64,000 bases of DNA from CAVQRC01 sp963715045 (GCA_963715045.1 CAVQRC010000009.1:248001-312000), one strand, 5' to 3'. Counted from the stretch's first letter, positions 17,932 through 26,885 are shown. Notes: generated by a model not told the origin, from the letters alone. Program-made: numbers and translations.

Positions 17932-18783
17932 TCAAGCGGCACGTCGGAAGGGCAAGCGATTCGACAGCAGCGACGTCAGCAACACGGCCGTAGCAAGCAG
18001 CGTAGCCGATTCGGGCACCGCCGTACCGACCGCCGCGTCGGCAATCGAGACGGCATCCAGTTTGAAGACGCTTCCCTGACCAACCGGTACCGAAAACCGA
18101 ATGTATCCGACGCGGTCGAGGCCGGTCGAGCTGACATCCAACCAAGTTCCGCCGGCGGAGCCCTGCAGCAACTCGACGGCCTCGAGATAGGGCTTTCCGC
18201 TAAACGCTTCCAACCCGTTCAGAGGCGTAAACGGGATCCCAAAGTCGGCCAGTCTGGCGTCGGCAGGGGGGGCCGTATCGTACGGACCCGCATTGAGGAA
18301 AAAAGTCGTCGGCAACGCGAACTCGATCGCCGTGTCGGCCAGGGCAACCCAGTCGTGCCCGAATTCGCTGACCTCGACGAAAGCCGAATCGATCCCAAAG
18401 GCAGTTGCCGGCGAACCGACCTGGCCGTTGGGAAAATCGGTGTCGATCAGCCCGACGTTCGTGAATACGCCCAGTTCCGGGCCATCGATGGCGTTGGCGA
18501 ATCGGGGGAGGCGGAGTGTCAGCGACCCACCGCCGCCGACGATCACGATTTCATCGGCTTCAAATGGCGGACTGAACAAGCTCAGCACACTCGGAAAACC
18601 GAAGTTCTCGCCCGTCAGCGGATCCGGTGGACCGAGGGCGGTCCGAGGATCTTCGAAACCGGTCGCTCCCGTGCCGGGTTGGTACGCGACGACCTCTGCG
18701 GCGAACTCGGCACCGCCTGCCGGAGTCCGGCAGGTGACTGCGGTCAGTAGCAATGCCAGCGCAAGACGCTTGGAGTTCGGCAC
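17932..18783 (-). CDS. PEP-CTERM-like surface protein, cobalamin-riboswitch operon
   Basis: 283 residues from a GTG at 18783, which places a signal peptide (SKRLALALLLTAVTCRTPAGG) at the N-terminus; the frame is open to 18894. The exported part is strand-rich and Gly-rich (VVAYQPGTGATGFEDPRTAL, FEADEIVIVGGGGSLTLRLP, SAFVEVSEFGHDWVALADTA). The C-terminus ends in AVPESATLLATAVLLTSLLS followed by RLPFRRAA, the layout of a PEP-CTERM sorting signal: V-P-E-S, hydrophobic helix, basic end. The family is an unnamed surface protein. It lies between DUF1559 and the sulfite-oxidase-fold gene, all read from the same riboswitch. Confidence 0.8.
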   Translation of the reverse strand: MPNSKRLALALLLTAVTCRTPAGGAEFAAEVVAYQPGTGATGFEDPRTALGPPDPLTGENFGFPSVLSLFSPPFEADEIVIVGGGGSLTLRLPRFANAIDGPELGVFTNVGLIDTDFPNGQVGSPATAFGIDSAFVEVSEFGHDWVALADTAIEFALPTTFFLNAGPYDTAPPADARLADFGIPFTPLNGLEAFSGKPYLEAVELLQGSAGGTWLDVSSTGLDRVGYIRFSVPVGQGSVFKLDAVSIADAAVGTAVPESATLLATAVLLTSLLSNRLPFRRAA

Positions 18784-18918
18784 GAGCGGTCCCGGGTCAA
18801 TCGGAAAGCGAGGGAGTGGGCGTTCTGCATCGGCAGACAGCAGCAGACGCGTAGCGGTGGGTTGGGGAACTGTCCGGGTACGCGAGGGTCGCAAACCAGC
18901 CGACCGGCCCGCTTCGAA

Positions 18919-19854
18919 CTACAGGCCTGCGAGTTCACCCAGGGCTCGGGTGCACAGGGCGAATAGCGTAGAAACCTCGATGTCTTCGCTCAGGAAGTGA
19001 ACCGACCCGTCGCACAGGGCAACCTGGACGCCTCCCGGATGATCGCTGAACAACTCGTTGTTCTGGGCCCGATTGATCGCACCGGTCTGATCGAAAATGT
19101 TTTGTCCGTTGATCCACTGGCCGTGAAATCGGGTGCCTCTTCCGGAGTCTTCTCCTACAATGATGGTCCTGGAAAGACCATCCACGATGTCGCGTGTTGA
19201 GATCGGGCGTTCATAGATCATCACACCATTCATGAACTCCAGGGCCGGATCACCGACCCCGAACATGCCTCCAAAGTCAATCCAAGCCAAATCGTCGCCG
19301 GGGTCCCAGGCGTCGTTCCCGTTGATGTCTCCCGAATTGGGACCCCGGCGATCGGTTGCTGTCGTAGTCGAAGGGCAAAGATAGGTTGGAATCGTGACCG
19401 AGCCGGCGGCTCGGTTTTCGAAGCTGTTGTAGGCATGATTGGCGTCGATCATGTCGGCGACGGTTTGCTGTTCGAGTTGCGGCAACAGTGCTCCCGACCA
19501 GGCGTGCTGTAAACCCAGATTGTCGCGACAACCGACGGGAAAGCGACGGTTGGTGGCGTGATAGGACGACAGCGCGATGCCAATCTGGCGGAGGTGGCTG
19601 GCACATTGGACCCGCCGTGAAGCTTCCCGCGCCTGTTGCACCGCGGGGAGCAGCAACGCGACCAGGATGCCGAGGATTGAGATGGTTACCAGCAGTTCGA
19701 CGAGCGTAAAGCCTTCACGGGACCCGCAACGGCAGGCCGGATCGGTTGTGGTCGCGGTGACGTTGCGTCGTGCGGACGAAGCGGTCGGTAGAGCGATGGC
19801 CGTTCTCGCGACAGTCGGTGCGCGCAGGAGCGACTTTTCCACGGTGGAAACCAT
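18919..19854 (-). CDS. DUF1559 prepilin-like protein, cobalamin-riboswitch operon
   Basis: 311 residues. A type IV prepilin-like methylation and cleavage site (REGFTLVELLVTISILGIL) lies unusually far in, after about 47 basic residues, so translation may start later than the ATG used here. The helix is followed by the DUF1559 signature (LLPAVQQAREASRRVQCASH, LRQIGIALSSYH) and the C-terminal DHPGGVQVALCDGSVHFLSE that closes the family. These proteins are abundant in Planctomycetota and probably build pseudopilus-like structures. The gene starts about 140 bases after the riboswitch and is the first gene under its control. Confidence 0.92.
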   Translation of the reverse strand: MVSTVEKSLLRAPTVARTAIALPTASSARRNVTATTTDPACRCGSREGFTLVELLVTISILGILVALLLPAVQQAREASRRVQCASHLRQIGIALSSYHATNRRFPVGCRDNLGLQHAWSGALLPQLEQQTVADMIDANHAYNSFENRAAGSVTIPTYLCPSTTTATDRRGPNSGDINGNDAWDPGDDLAWIDFGGMFGVGDPALEFMNGVMIYERPISTRDIVDGLSRTIIVGEDSGRGTRFHGQWINGQNIFDQTGAINRAQNNELFSDHPGGVQVALCDGSVHFLSEDIEVSTLFALCTRALGELAGL

Positions 19855-19995
19855 AACTCAGGACCTTCCGCGCCAACGAGCGGTGTCACGCGCAGGCGTC
19901 AACACCTTCCGACCTTCACGCTGGGTCGATCGTCACGTTGGCTTAGCCATCCGTACTCCAGCGGCGGCTGACCCTCGCAGCACAATCCGCATCCC

Positions 19996-20195
19996 TGGCG
20001 ATGGTAGGTCTTCTGACTCCCGGGGCTAACGCCTCGTCTGCCTTCTCGCCAGACTCGATCCGTTCAAGATCGGGCTGACAATGGCTCGAGATGACAAAGC
20101 GGATTCACCCGGTTACAGCGGCGGGGCCGTTTCGGAATTGCACCGAATTCCCTGTTCGTTGATCGCCCGAGAAACTCGCGACCAACCACCATCGC
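19996..20195 (-). promoter_or_regulatory. Cobalamin riboswitch
   Basis: Read on the minus strand, the conserved core is complete: GGGAATTCGGTGCAATTCCG then CGGCCCCGCCGCTGTAACC (about 20152-20108), the GCCATTG motif (20085-20079), GGCGAGAAGGC, and the closing AGTCAGAAGACCTACC (20019-20004), which pairs with GGTTGG near 20185. This order and spacing match the cobalamin (B12) aptamer family. It sits between the sigma-factor gene and the DUF1559 gene, so it should control the DUF1559 / PEP-CTERM-like / sulfite-oxidase-fold unit, with expression high when B12 is scarce. That mode of control is the family rule, not shown here. Confidence 0.93.
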
Positions 20196-20308
20196 AACGC
20201 TGTCGAGAACCTATCCGATGTCTGCGAAATTGCCAAGCGCCTTTTCGAAAAAATGTCGGCTTGGCAGAAACACTCGGAAATCTGCGGCAACGGCGGCCAG
20301 AAACAGAA

Positions 20309-20334
20309 CAAGGCGGGGTAGAAACCCCGCCTTG
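20309..20334 (-). terminator. rpoD: Intrinsic terminator of the sigma-factor gene
   Basis: A ten-base perfect stem (CAAGGCGGGG with CCCCGCCTTG) with a short loop lies about 30 bases after the sigma-factor stop codon; on the minus strand it is followed by TTCTGTTTC, a modest U-rich tail. It separates rpoD from the riboswitch operon. Confidence 0.75.
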
Positions 20335-20366
20335 ATGAAAGCAGCACGTGACGTATCAAACAGGCG

Positions 20367-21917
20367 TCAGTCCAGGAATCCCACGAGCTCCTGGCTGCGG
20401 CTGGGTTGTTGCAGCTTTCGCACGGCCTTGGCTTCGATCTGTCGAATCCGCTCGCGGGTGACTTTGAAAATATGCCCCACTTCTTCGAGGGTGTAGCTGT
20501 ATCCGTCACCGAGTCCGTACCGAAGCTTGATGATCTCGCGTTCCCGATAGCTGAGCGTCTTGAGCACCTTGGTAATACGACTGCGGAGCATCTCCTGGGC
20601 CGCTCCGATCGCCGGACTCTCTGCCCCCGAATCAGGAAGTAAGTCACCGAAATGGCTGTCTTCGCTGTTGCCAACCGGTCGATCGAGGCTGATTGGATAA
20701 CGGCTCATCGCCAGGACGCGACGCGCCTCTTCGATCGAGCACTCGGCTGCCGTGGCGGTTTCCTCAATCGTCGGCTCGCGACCCAACCGTTGCAGCAGTT
20801 GCCGCGAGACATTCCGCACGCGACTCATCGTCTCGACCATGTGTACCGGAATGCGAATCGTCCGGCTCTGATCCGCAACCGCCCGCGTAATCGCCTGGCG
20901 AATCCACCAGGTCGCGTAAGTGCAGAATTTGAAACCGCGGCGATACTCGAACTTGTCGACCGCCCGCATCAGTCCCGCGTTACCTTCCTGGATCAAATCC
21001 AGGAAACTCAAGCCGCGATTGCGGTACTTCTTCGCAATCGACACCACGAGCCGCAGGTTCCCCTCAGAGAGACCCCGCTTCGCATGCTGGTACTGGTTGT
21101 AGACCCGCTTCAGGTAGCGGACGCGGTTGTCGAGACTCGTCGGCGTCTCCTGGAGTGAGCGGAGGATCGCACGGTACTCGGCCTGCACCGGGCGGCGCTC
21201 GGCTGCCGGACGGCGGTCCTTCTTCATCCGTTTCAGTTCCGCACTCAATTCGGCGATGCGATCGTTGAACCCCTCGAGGGTGCGAATATCGGTCTCGATC
21301 CGCTGGGTACGCAATCCCAACTCCTCGAGCAGCCGAACGACCCGCTTGCGACGGAGCCCCAGCCGCTGCCAGGCAGCCCGCCGCTGCGGCAGCTTGTAGC
21401 TCTTGCTCGTGGCGACGCGGTAATCGTCCGCGTTCTGGTCGAGCAGTGTCGCGATCGTGCGGAGGTTGTGCGGCATCCGCCCCAGAATCTGCTCCTTTTC
21501 AAGCCGATCGGTGACCGACACCTGGACCGTTCGATCGAACGGCAACTCGCCCCGATGCACCCGTTCAAGCGTCTTGTAGGCCTTGCGAAAAACGAAGTCG
21601 CACTCGAGGAGCCGACTGCGGAAAGCGGATCGTGTGAGTTCGATCTTCTTCGCCAGGCTGATTTCTTCTTTCCGCGTCAACAGCGGAATCTCGCCCATTT
21701 GAGTCAGATACATCCGCACCGGGTCGTCCGACCACGATTCCGCTTCTTCGCCGTCAAGCAACTGATTCGCGTCTTCGTCAATGTCGTCCGACAGTTCGTC
21801 GACTTGCTGGTCGCCCAGCAGTCCCTCGGCATCGTCCTCGATTGGTTTTGTGGACAGTTGGGCAACATCGTCGCCCTCGACATCATCCAAGTCGTGATCG
21901 AGCAGTGTGTCGTACAA
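20367..21917 (-). CDS. rpoD: Primary sigma factor RpoD / SigA
   Basis: 516 residues. After an acidic N-terminus (about 1-60) comes region 1.2 (DDPVRMYLTQMGEIPLLTRK), a charged non-conserved region of about 190 residues, then region 2 (LSEGNLRLVVSIAKKYRNRG, FKFCTYATWWIRQAITRAVA, the core-binding and -10 recognition helices), region 3 (IRIPVHMVETMSRVR) and region 4 (REREIIKLRYGLGDGYSYTL, FKVTRERIRQIEAKAVRKLQ, the -35 helix). This is the full layout of a housekeeping sigma-70, with a long insert between 1.2 and 2. Transcribed alone from a long leader. Confidence 0.95.
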   Translation of the reverse strand: MYDTLLDHDLDDVEGDDVAQLSTKPIEDDAEGLLGDQQVDELSDDIDEDANQLLDGEEAESWSDDPVRMYLTQMGEIPLLTRKEEISLAKKIELTRSAFRSRLLECDFVFRKAYKTLERVHRGELPFDRTVQVSVTDRLEKEQILGRMPHNLRTIATLLDQNADDYRVATSKSYKLPQRRAAWQRLGLRRKRVVRLLEELGLRTQRIETDIRTLEGFNDRIAELSAELKRMKKDRRPAAERRPVQAEYRAILRSLQETPTSLDNRVRYLKRVYNQYQHAKRGLSEGNLRLVVSIAKKYRNRGLSFLDLIQEGNAGLMRAVDKFEYRRGFKFCTYATWWIRQAITRAVADQSRTIRIPVHMVETMSRVRNVSRQLLQRLGREPTIEETATAAECSIEEARRVLAMSRYPISLDRPVGNSEDSHFGDLLPDSGAESPAIGAAQEMLRSRITKVLKTLSYREREIIKLRYGLGDGYSYTLEEVGHIFKVTRERIRQIEAKAVRKLQQPSRSQELVGFLD

Positions 21918-22656
21918 GTCTCTAGTCTCCTACCCAATTCAGAGAAAACTGTTTCAGTGTGGATCTGTACCGAACAACGTCATCGCCGATCGGCAAACTC
22001 GCGGCGTCTACGTCAATGAATGACGAACAGCGTGGCACGGACGAAGGTAGGAGAAAGTCCCCTGCTCAAATCGCTGATTCGCTACACAGCCTGGCGGCCG
22101 GCCAGGATCAGGGCCGATGGTGCGAGTGTGAAAGGTCGAGGTTCGGACAGCACACGAAATAAGAAACACCTAATTCTAACACTCACGTTACCGAAGATTG
22201 GCACCCGTGAGCATTTGCTAAGAGATTACGCTCGCCGCGAGCTTACGGTTCGGGGAAGCTTTGACCTGGTGCCCGCCCAGTCGGTCTTCAGGGGAGTCGC
22301 CATCAATGGCCCTATTCGAGGCTGGATCCGTACGTAGTTGGAGTCGAGAGGGGGGCTTTATTTTTGACTCCTAATTGTATGCATCGGGAGGCTTTGGTCT
22401 AGTTTGCCGTTGCTGAAAAGGGCGTTGAAGATCCAGGCGCGGTCGGGCCATCTCCCAGGACGTCCTGGTGTCGTATCTGAATATCCCGTGAGACGGTATA
22501 GTTTTAGAGGGTGCCGGCGACGCTAGCAGAATCTGGGCGGCGAATCGCTGCGGCGACTTGCGCTCGCGAGCAGCGACCCCCCTCTCAAGAGGCAACGTCG
22601 TATCGATTGCCCTGAGGCCGGGACCCGCAGCTCCACGAAATCGACAGGGTTCGCTT
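21918..22656. other. Long intergenic region between rpoD and the zinc-ribbon gene
   Basis: About 740 bases between divergent genes. No reading frame looks coding and I recognise no RNA. AT-richer stretches around 22150-22230 and 22355-22385 could hold promoters for rpoD (minus) and for the plus gene. A short inverted pair (GGAGTC / GACTCC) flanks 22340-22371. Confidence 0.4.
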
Positions 22657-23199
22657 ATGGCTGTCAGGTATCTGCTTCTCTGTTGCTGTGGGGAGTCGAT
22701 CGAGGTCGAGGTCCGTCAGGCCGGCGGCCAGATACGCTGCCCGTCATGCCAGGAAATCGTCGATGTTCCAAGACTCGGCAAACTTCGCCAATTACCCCAG
22801 GCCAACCGACCAGCCGATGCGACTCCGACTCGTGAGTGGACCGGCCAGCACTCCCTCGCCGCGATCGCGATGATCGTGGCCGTGGTGGCGACGGCTGTGG
22901 CGACCTACATGTGGACGCACGAGGAATCGGAGTCCGGGATTCGCGATCAGGCTGCCGTTGAGACCGGGCAACTCATTGACCGGCTGTCTCCGCCAGACGC
23001 CTGGAATTACTGGCAGGACTTCAAATCCAAAGTCGAAGCCTATGGATTCGACTCGGTTCGCAGTTACGCGCGGCTTCAGCGACAATTCAGCACCGCCCGC
23101 TACGCCCGTCTGAAGAATATCTGGTTGGGCGTAGCCGCGGCCGGAGCGGTCGTGGCGCTCGTGATCGGGTGTTGGCCGGTGGGCAAGGCCAGGACCTGA
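22657..23199 (+). CDS. Zinc-ribbon membrane protein
   Basis: 180 residues from the ATG at 22657 (MAVRYLLLCCCGESIEVEV). The N-terminus is a short zinc ribbon: Cys residues in LLCCCGE and a second pair in IRCPSCQEIVDVP. Two membrane helices follow, HSLAAIAMIVAVVATAVATY and, near the end, IWLGVAAAGAVVALVIGCW, with a helical loop of about 80 residues between them. The type is common in Planctomycetota; function is unknown. Its stop codon is eleven bases from that of the convergent gene. Confidence 0.75.
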   Translation: MAVRYLLLCCCGESIEVEVRQAGGQIRCPSCQEIVDVPRLGKLRQLPQANRPADATPTREWTGQHSLAAIAMIVAVVATAVATYMWTHEESESGIRDQAAVETGQLIDRLSPPDAWNYWQDFKSKVEAYGFDSVRSYARLQRQFSTARYARLKNIWLGVAAAGAVVALVIGCWPVGKART

Positions 23200-23210
23200 A
23201 CAAGCCGGAG

Positions 23211-24644
23211 CTAGCTGCCCAGCAGGCTTCGGCGTTCCGCGTCATCGATCGGCAGCCACTCTTTACCGAACCGTCCCTGCGTAGCGGCATGTCTGACCTC
23301 GAGAGATTCCCGGTCCAGCACCAGGAGCAGTTTTTTCCACCAGCCGCGGGTCTGCAGAATATAGACCTGAGCGGTCTCGGAGAGCTCGAAATGCCGGAAG
23401 CGATCGAGCTGCGGGAATTCACCGAGCAGCCACACCATCCGCGGATCGTCTCGGTCGACTCGCTGGAGCGACATGCAGCCCCGGCATCCGGGTCCTTCGA
23501 TGGCTGCCTGACACACTTCCTGGCGACAGCGCGGGCAGCGGATGAACTCTTCGATCAAGGCTGGCTTACCGAGGGCGGGGCAGACCGCGACGAACTCCTT
23601 CAAGACGCGTTTGCCAGTCACACAGCAGGTGGTCAGCTCGCTACCGATCGTGCGGCGTCCCGAGTGCTCGCAGACTTCAATGGCTTCTGCGGCCACGATT
23701 CGACCGTCGTCGGTCGCGGCCACGCGGTACGTGCTGAGCCGCGAGTGCTGGCAGACGAATGGGGGCGGGTCGAGTGTCCGGGCCCAGCCCTCGAACCTCA
23801 GGATCGCACTGGCCTCACCGATGGTGAACTGCAGGCGTCCAGTAACATACTTGGCCCAGAGGATCGTTGCGGCGATGGGATGGTCGAGTTCGTGGTCGGG
23901 ATGGGCGGCCAGGGCACGTTTTCCGGCGGCGGTCAGCAGCTTGATCTGGCTCGCGGGGATCTTCGGTCGCGGCTCGCCGAGGGGAGCCAGCGTGTCCAGG
24001 CCGAGTTGGTTGATTCTGTCACTGGAGAGTGGCTTTCCATCGGCCGCGAAATACGCCGTGGTGATTTGCGGCGGACAATCGGGAGCTCTGCGAAGCAGCG
24101 TAAGCAACAGAAATGGCCGATCTTCCAACGTGCATCCGGCGATGTGTGCTGAACCGCCTTCGACCTCGTAGGCGTCGAACAGCCTGCCGGCGACCTCGTG
24201 CACTCGGTTCGGCTGGTCGGCGGGACGGGCATGCAGGGTGCCGCCGGCTGCCTGGATCTGTTCCACCAGCCAGCCAAAGAGGAGGGCCTCGGGAGCCGTC
24301 GACTCGACGGTCCTGTCCGTCTCAGGCGGGGTGGCGTGCCCCGGGTGACTTGCCGGACCGGTCGAGTCGCCCAGACGGATCGTGATCCGGTCTCGGTCGG
24401 CAAACACGCTGGTCTGATCCGCCGGAATCGTCAACTCGAAAAGCCCGTCACCCAGATCATCCAGTCTGAGCTTCAACAACGTCACGGCCGCGTGCACAAA
24501 GTCGGTCGCTTGGATCGCGAGCGGACGCGGAGCTTGTGCGGCCTCGAGTGAGCCGTCGGTGAAAGCCCTGCTGGTCACAGCACTGCCTGCCAAAGCGGAA
24601 ACGGGAAAGGACTGAAGTGTGGGTTCGTCGCGGTCGTGCAGCAT
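23211..24644 (-). CDS. Conserved protein with Cys clusters, unknown function
   Basis: 477 residues, no signal peptide or membrane segment. The first two thirds hold mixed alpha/beta regions (DLGDGLFELTIPADQTSVFA, FLLLTLLRRAPDCPPQITTA). The last third has cysteine pairs that look zinc-binding: TTCCVTGKRVLKEFVAVCP, RCPRCRQEVCQAAIEGPGC and GCMSL, a treble-clef-like spacing. The end (VYILQTRGWWKKLLLVLDRE) is a compact strand-helix unit. I do not recognise the family. It is 12 bases from the convergent zinc-ribbon gene. Confidence 0.7.
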   Translation of the reverse strand: MLHDRDEPTLQSFPVSALAGSAVTSRAFTDGSLEAAQAPRPLAIQATDFVHAAVTLLKLRLDDLGDGLFELTIPADQTSVFADRDRITIRLGDSTGPASHPGHATPPETDRTVESTAPEALLFGWLVEQIQAAGGTLHARPADQPNRVHEVAGRLFDAYEVEGGSAHIAGCTLEDRPFLLLTLLRRAPDCPPQITTAYFAADGKPLSSDRINQLGLDTLAPLGEPRPKIPASQIKLLTAAGKRALAAHPDHELDHPIAATILWAKYVTGRLQFTIGEASAILRFEGWARTLDPPPFVCQHSRLSTYRVAATDDGRIVAAEAIEVCEHSGRRTIGSELTTCCVTGKRVLKEFVAVCPALGKPALIEEFIRCPRCRQEVCQAAIEGPGCRGCMSLQRVDRDDPRMVWLLGEFPQLDRFRHFELSETAQVYILQTRGWWKKLLLVLDRESLEVRHAATQGRFGKEWLPIDDAERRSLLGS

Positions 24645-24738
24645 TGGATGGGGGTGGAGGGATCGACGCGCTGCCTAGCTAGTGTACCGTTTGCGGGTGG
24701 CCTTCGTACAACCGCTCCCGCCTGTTAGAGGGCGAATA

Positions 24739-25500
24739 TCATCTTTTTCGGAGCACGTAGACGACATCTTCGGTATGCGGGGAAATCTCGACGGGAGCCT
24801 CAATGTCGTAAGCAAAATCATAGCTCTCCAGGACTTCGAACGCGGGGACCTGCCGGATCAGGCCTGCCATTTGGGCAGCCGTGTAGGTCCGAAAATCGAT
24901 ACGTTCCACAATTTGGAAGGACTTTTTGGGGGTGTACACGTCCAGGCTCATCAGCACCGTTTCGATTCGTCGTTTCAAATCGCGGGATTGAGTCGTGAGT
25001 CGGGACATGACGGCCAGTTGACCTCGCCGGGCGGACCATTGTTCTTCCTCCAGCGGTTCTCCCTCGGTCGGCGTCAGGTGCAGTCCGAGGATGTAGATGC
25101 CCCCTCGACGGAGTGCTCGGGCCATGCACTCAAGATGGCTTTTCGCGCGGGCGTCGCTGTCCAGATGCCGAAAACTGTTGATCATGTTGAAGGCCGCATG
25201 GACCGGCCTTGGGAGGCGAAAATCTGCCATGTCGCCCGCGACCGCCGATGCCGCGAAGCCGTGCCGCTCAAGACGCCGATTGCAGTACGCCAGCATTTGG
25301 GGATTGAGATCATTCCCGGAAACCTCGTAGCCGAGTTGCGCCAGGCGGAACAACAGGCGACCCGTGCCGCAGGCGGGTTCGAATACCCGGGTCAAGTCAT
25401 CAAGGCCATACGCTTCGAAGCAGGCGAGGAGAAAATCCCTTTCGGCGACCCAATCCGATCCGAAGACCAGTTCGTAGTACTTTGGGTAGTCGTAGATCAT
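24739..25500 (-). CDS. Class I SAM-dependent methyltransferase
   Basis: 253 residues. Motif I for S-adenosylmethionine is VFEPACGTGRLLFRLAQLGY followed by the acidic residue in GNDLNP; motif IV-like AAFNMINSFRHL and motif VI-like RALRRGGIYILGLHL follow. The N-terminus (MIYDYPKYYELVFGSDWVAE) and the C-terminal strands (ETVLMSLDVYTPKKSFQIVE) suit the family of small-molecule methyltransferases. The substrate cannot be told. It lies downstream of the GTPase gene on the same strand, with a G-rich repeat between them. Confidence 0.9.
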   Translation of the reverse strand: MIYDYPKYYELVFGSDWVAERDFLLACFEAYGLDDLTRVFEPACGTGRLLFRLAQLGYEVSGNDLNPQMLAYCNRRLERHGFAASAVAGDMADFRLPRPVHAAFNMINSFRHLDSDARAKSHLECMARALRRGGIYILGLHLTPTEGEPLEEEQWSARRGQLAVMSRLTTQSRDLKRRIETVLMSLDVYTPKKSFQIVERIDFRTYTAAQMAGLIRQVPAFEVLESYDFAYDIEAPVEISPHTEDVVYVLRKR

Positions 25501-25537
25501 GGGAGAGGGGTCGGGGATCAGGGGTCAGGGGTCGGGC
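25501..25537. repeat. G-rich GGGGATCAGGGGTC repeat, copy B
   Basis: The gap between the GTPase stop and the methyltransferase start is made of GGGGTC / GGGGATCA / GGGGTCA units, the same as at 15799-15836. Here it sits directly before the methyltransferase ATG at 25500 on the minus strand, where it reads as a C-rich leader and leaves little room for a ribosome site. Confidence 0.75.
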
Positions 25538-25544
25538 TTGGTTG

Positions 25545-26885
25545 CTACTCCTTTTTGCCGGCGTAGGGGTTCACGGAGATCTTCTTGCGAATCTCGTCCT
25601 TGAGCTGTTCGAGGATCGATTGCTTGTCGGAAGTCTGAATGATCTCCAGGACCACTGCTTTGGGAGACGCATCACCCCAGCTCGCACCGTGTTGGAAGTA
25701 GTACCGGGCCGCCTGCCCGACGATGTAGGATCCGTAGCCGGCCGCAGCCCCTTGCGGGAGCGCGGTCACGATCGTCCCCAAGCCGACCGTCAGGCCTTTA
25801 AACAGACTCGCGGCGACATGCACGGCGGCCTCGCTGAGCATCACCCACCCAGCCGCTTTGAGAATCGAAGTCACGAGCTGCTGAGCATTGGCCGTCGTGA
25901 TCTGAATCCCGTACACCCGCGCCAGCGTGGCGACCATCGAAGCGTCGACCGCGGTGCCCCCGAGGATGTCGGCCGCCACGATCGGATTGATCGCTACCGC
26001 GACGGCCTTCGTGGCGGCGAAACTCCAGATCGTCGCCGCCGCTTTGTTCTCCCGAAGCTGCACCCTCAGCGCGGCCATCCGATCGCTCTTGTCGGCGGCG
26101 TACATTGCCGCGTTGAGGGCCACCAGTGCTTTCCCCTCCACCTCGAGCACTTTGAGAATCCGCTCGCGAAGTTGGGCCACGTCCGCGGGCGGCTTTCGCC
26201 ATTCGCGGCGTTGCTGACCCGTGGCATCCTCCAGGATGTACTCGACTTCGCGGGGTTCCGCCGCCGTGAACACGACGTTTTCGACCGCCACCAGCCCCCG
26301 TAGCCGAGTCTTGAGTTTCTCGGCGATTCGTTCGATCTGATCGGGAGAGTAGAGATCCGCCTTGTTGACGATCACAATGATCGGCTTCTGGCCGGCGGCC
26401 AGCTGGCGAAGTGCATCGAACTCGGTCTCGTTGAGGTCGGAGTCGGTCACGAACAGCACGAGGTCGGCTCGCGCGGCAGCCTCCTGAGCCATCGCCGTTC
26501 GCTGGGCGCCTTCGACTTCGTTGAGGCCCGGCGTGTCGACAAGCACAATTTCCGAGTCGGCCAGCCCTGGTACGTGATGCGCGGCCCCTTCCCAATCGAG
26601 GTGCCACACATCCTTGGTCCACCCCCCCTGAATGTTCACCTCGGTAACGGCGTCGCCGACCAGGGCGTTGATCAACGCGCTCTTGCCGGTGCTGATTTCG
26701 CCAAACACGACAATCTCGACTCGGCCACGGTCGAGCTTCTCGGCCATGTCGGTGAGTTGATCCATGTCACGTGCGAGTGCCGTTCGCTCGGCTTCGGAGC
26801 ACCCCGCGTACTGCGAAATCGCAGCCCGGATCGCCTTCAGGGCAGAGGCAATATTCGCATCGGCGGGCAAAGGGGCGGAGGACAT
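25545..26885 (-). CDS. Dynamin-like GTPase with DUF697 domain (1)
   Basis: 446 residues. The GTPase domain (about 55-240) has G1 GEISTGKS (62-69), G3 DTPG (117-120) and G4 NKAD (174-177). The second half is DUF697-like, with hydrophobic helices (FAATKAVAVAINPIVAADIL, GGTAVDASMVATLARVYGI, LTVGLGTIVTALPQGAAAGY) that probably insert in or lie on the membrane. The C-terminal helix holds KDEIRKKISVNPY. Related GTPases act on membranes or on division; the role here is unknown. A related gene lies upstream on the same strand (27097-28668), so the two may work together. Confidence 0.9.
   Translation of the reverse strand: MSSAPLPADANIASALKAIRAAISQYAGCSEAERTALARDMDQLTDMAEKLDRGRVEIVVFGEISTGKSALINALVGDAVTEVNIQGGWTKDVWHLDWEGAAHHVPGLADSEIVLVDTPGLNEVEGAQRTAMAQEAAARADLVLFVTDSDLNETEFDALRQLAAGQKPIIVIVNKADLYSPDQIERIAEKLKTRLRGLVAVENVVFTAAEPREVEYILEDATGQQRREWRKPPADVAQLRERILKVLEVEGKALVALNAAMYAADKSDRMAALRVQLRENKAAATIWSFAATKAVAVAINPIVAADILGGTAVDASMVATLARVYGIQITTANAQQLVTSILKAAGWVMLSEAAVHVAASLFKGLTVGLGTIVTALPQGAAAGYGSYIVGQAARYYFQHGASWGDASPKAVVLEIIQTSDKQSILEQLKDEIRKKISVNPYAGKKE

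Noticed and set aside
17409..19854. Horizontal gene transfer for the riboswitch operon
   Set aside because: Base composition looks like the neighbours and no mobile-element genes or repeats flank it.
21918..22656. tRNA or small RNA in the long gap before rpoD
   Set aside because: I found no cloverleaf with a T-loop consensus and no clear terminator to bound a small RNA.
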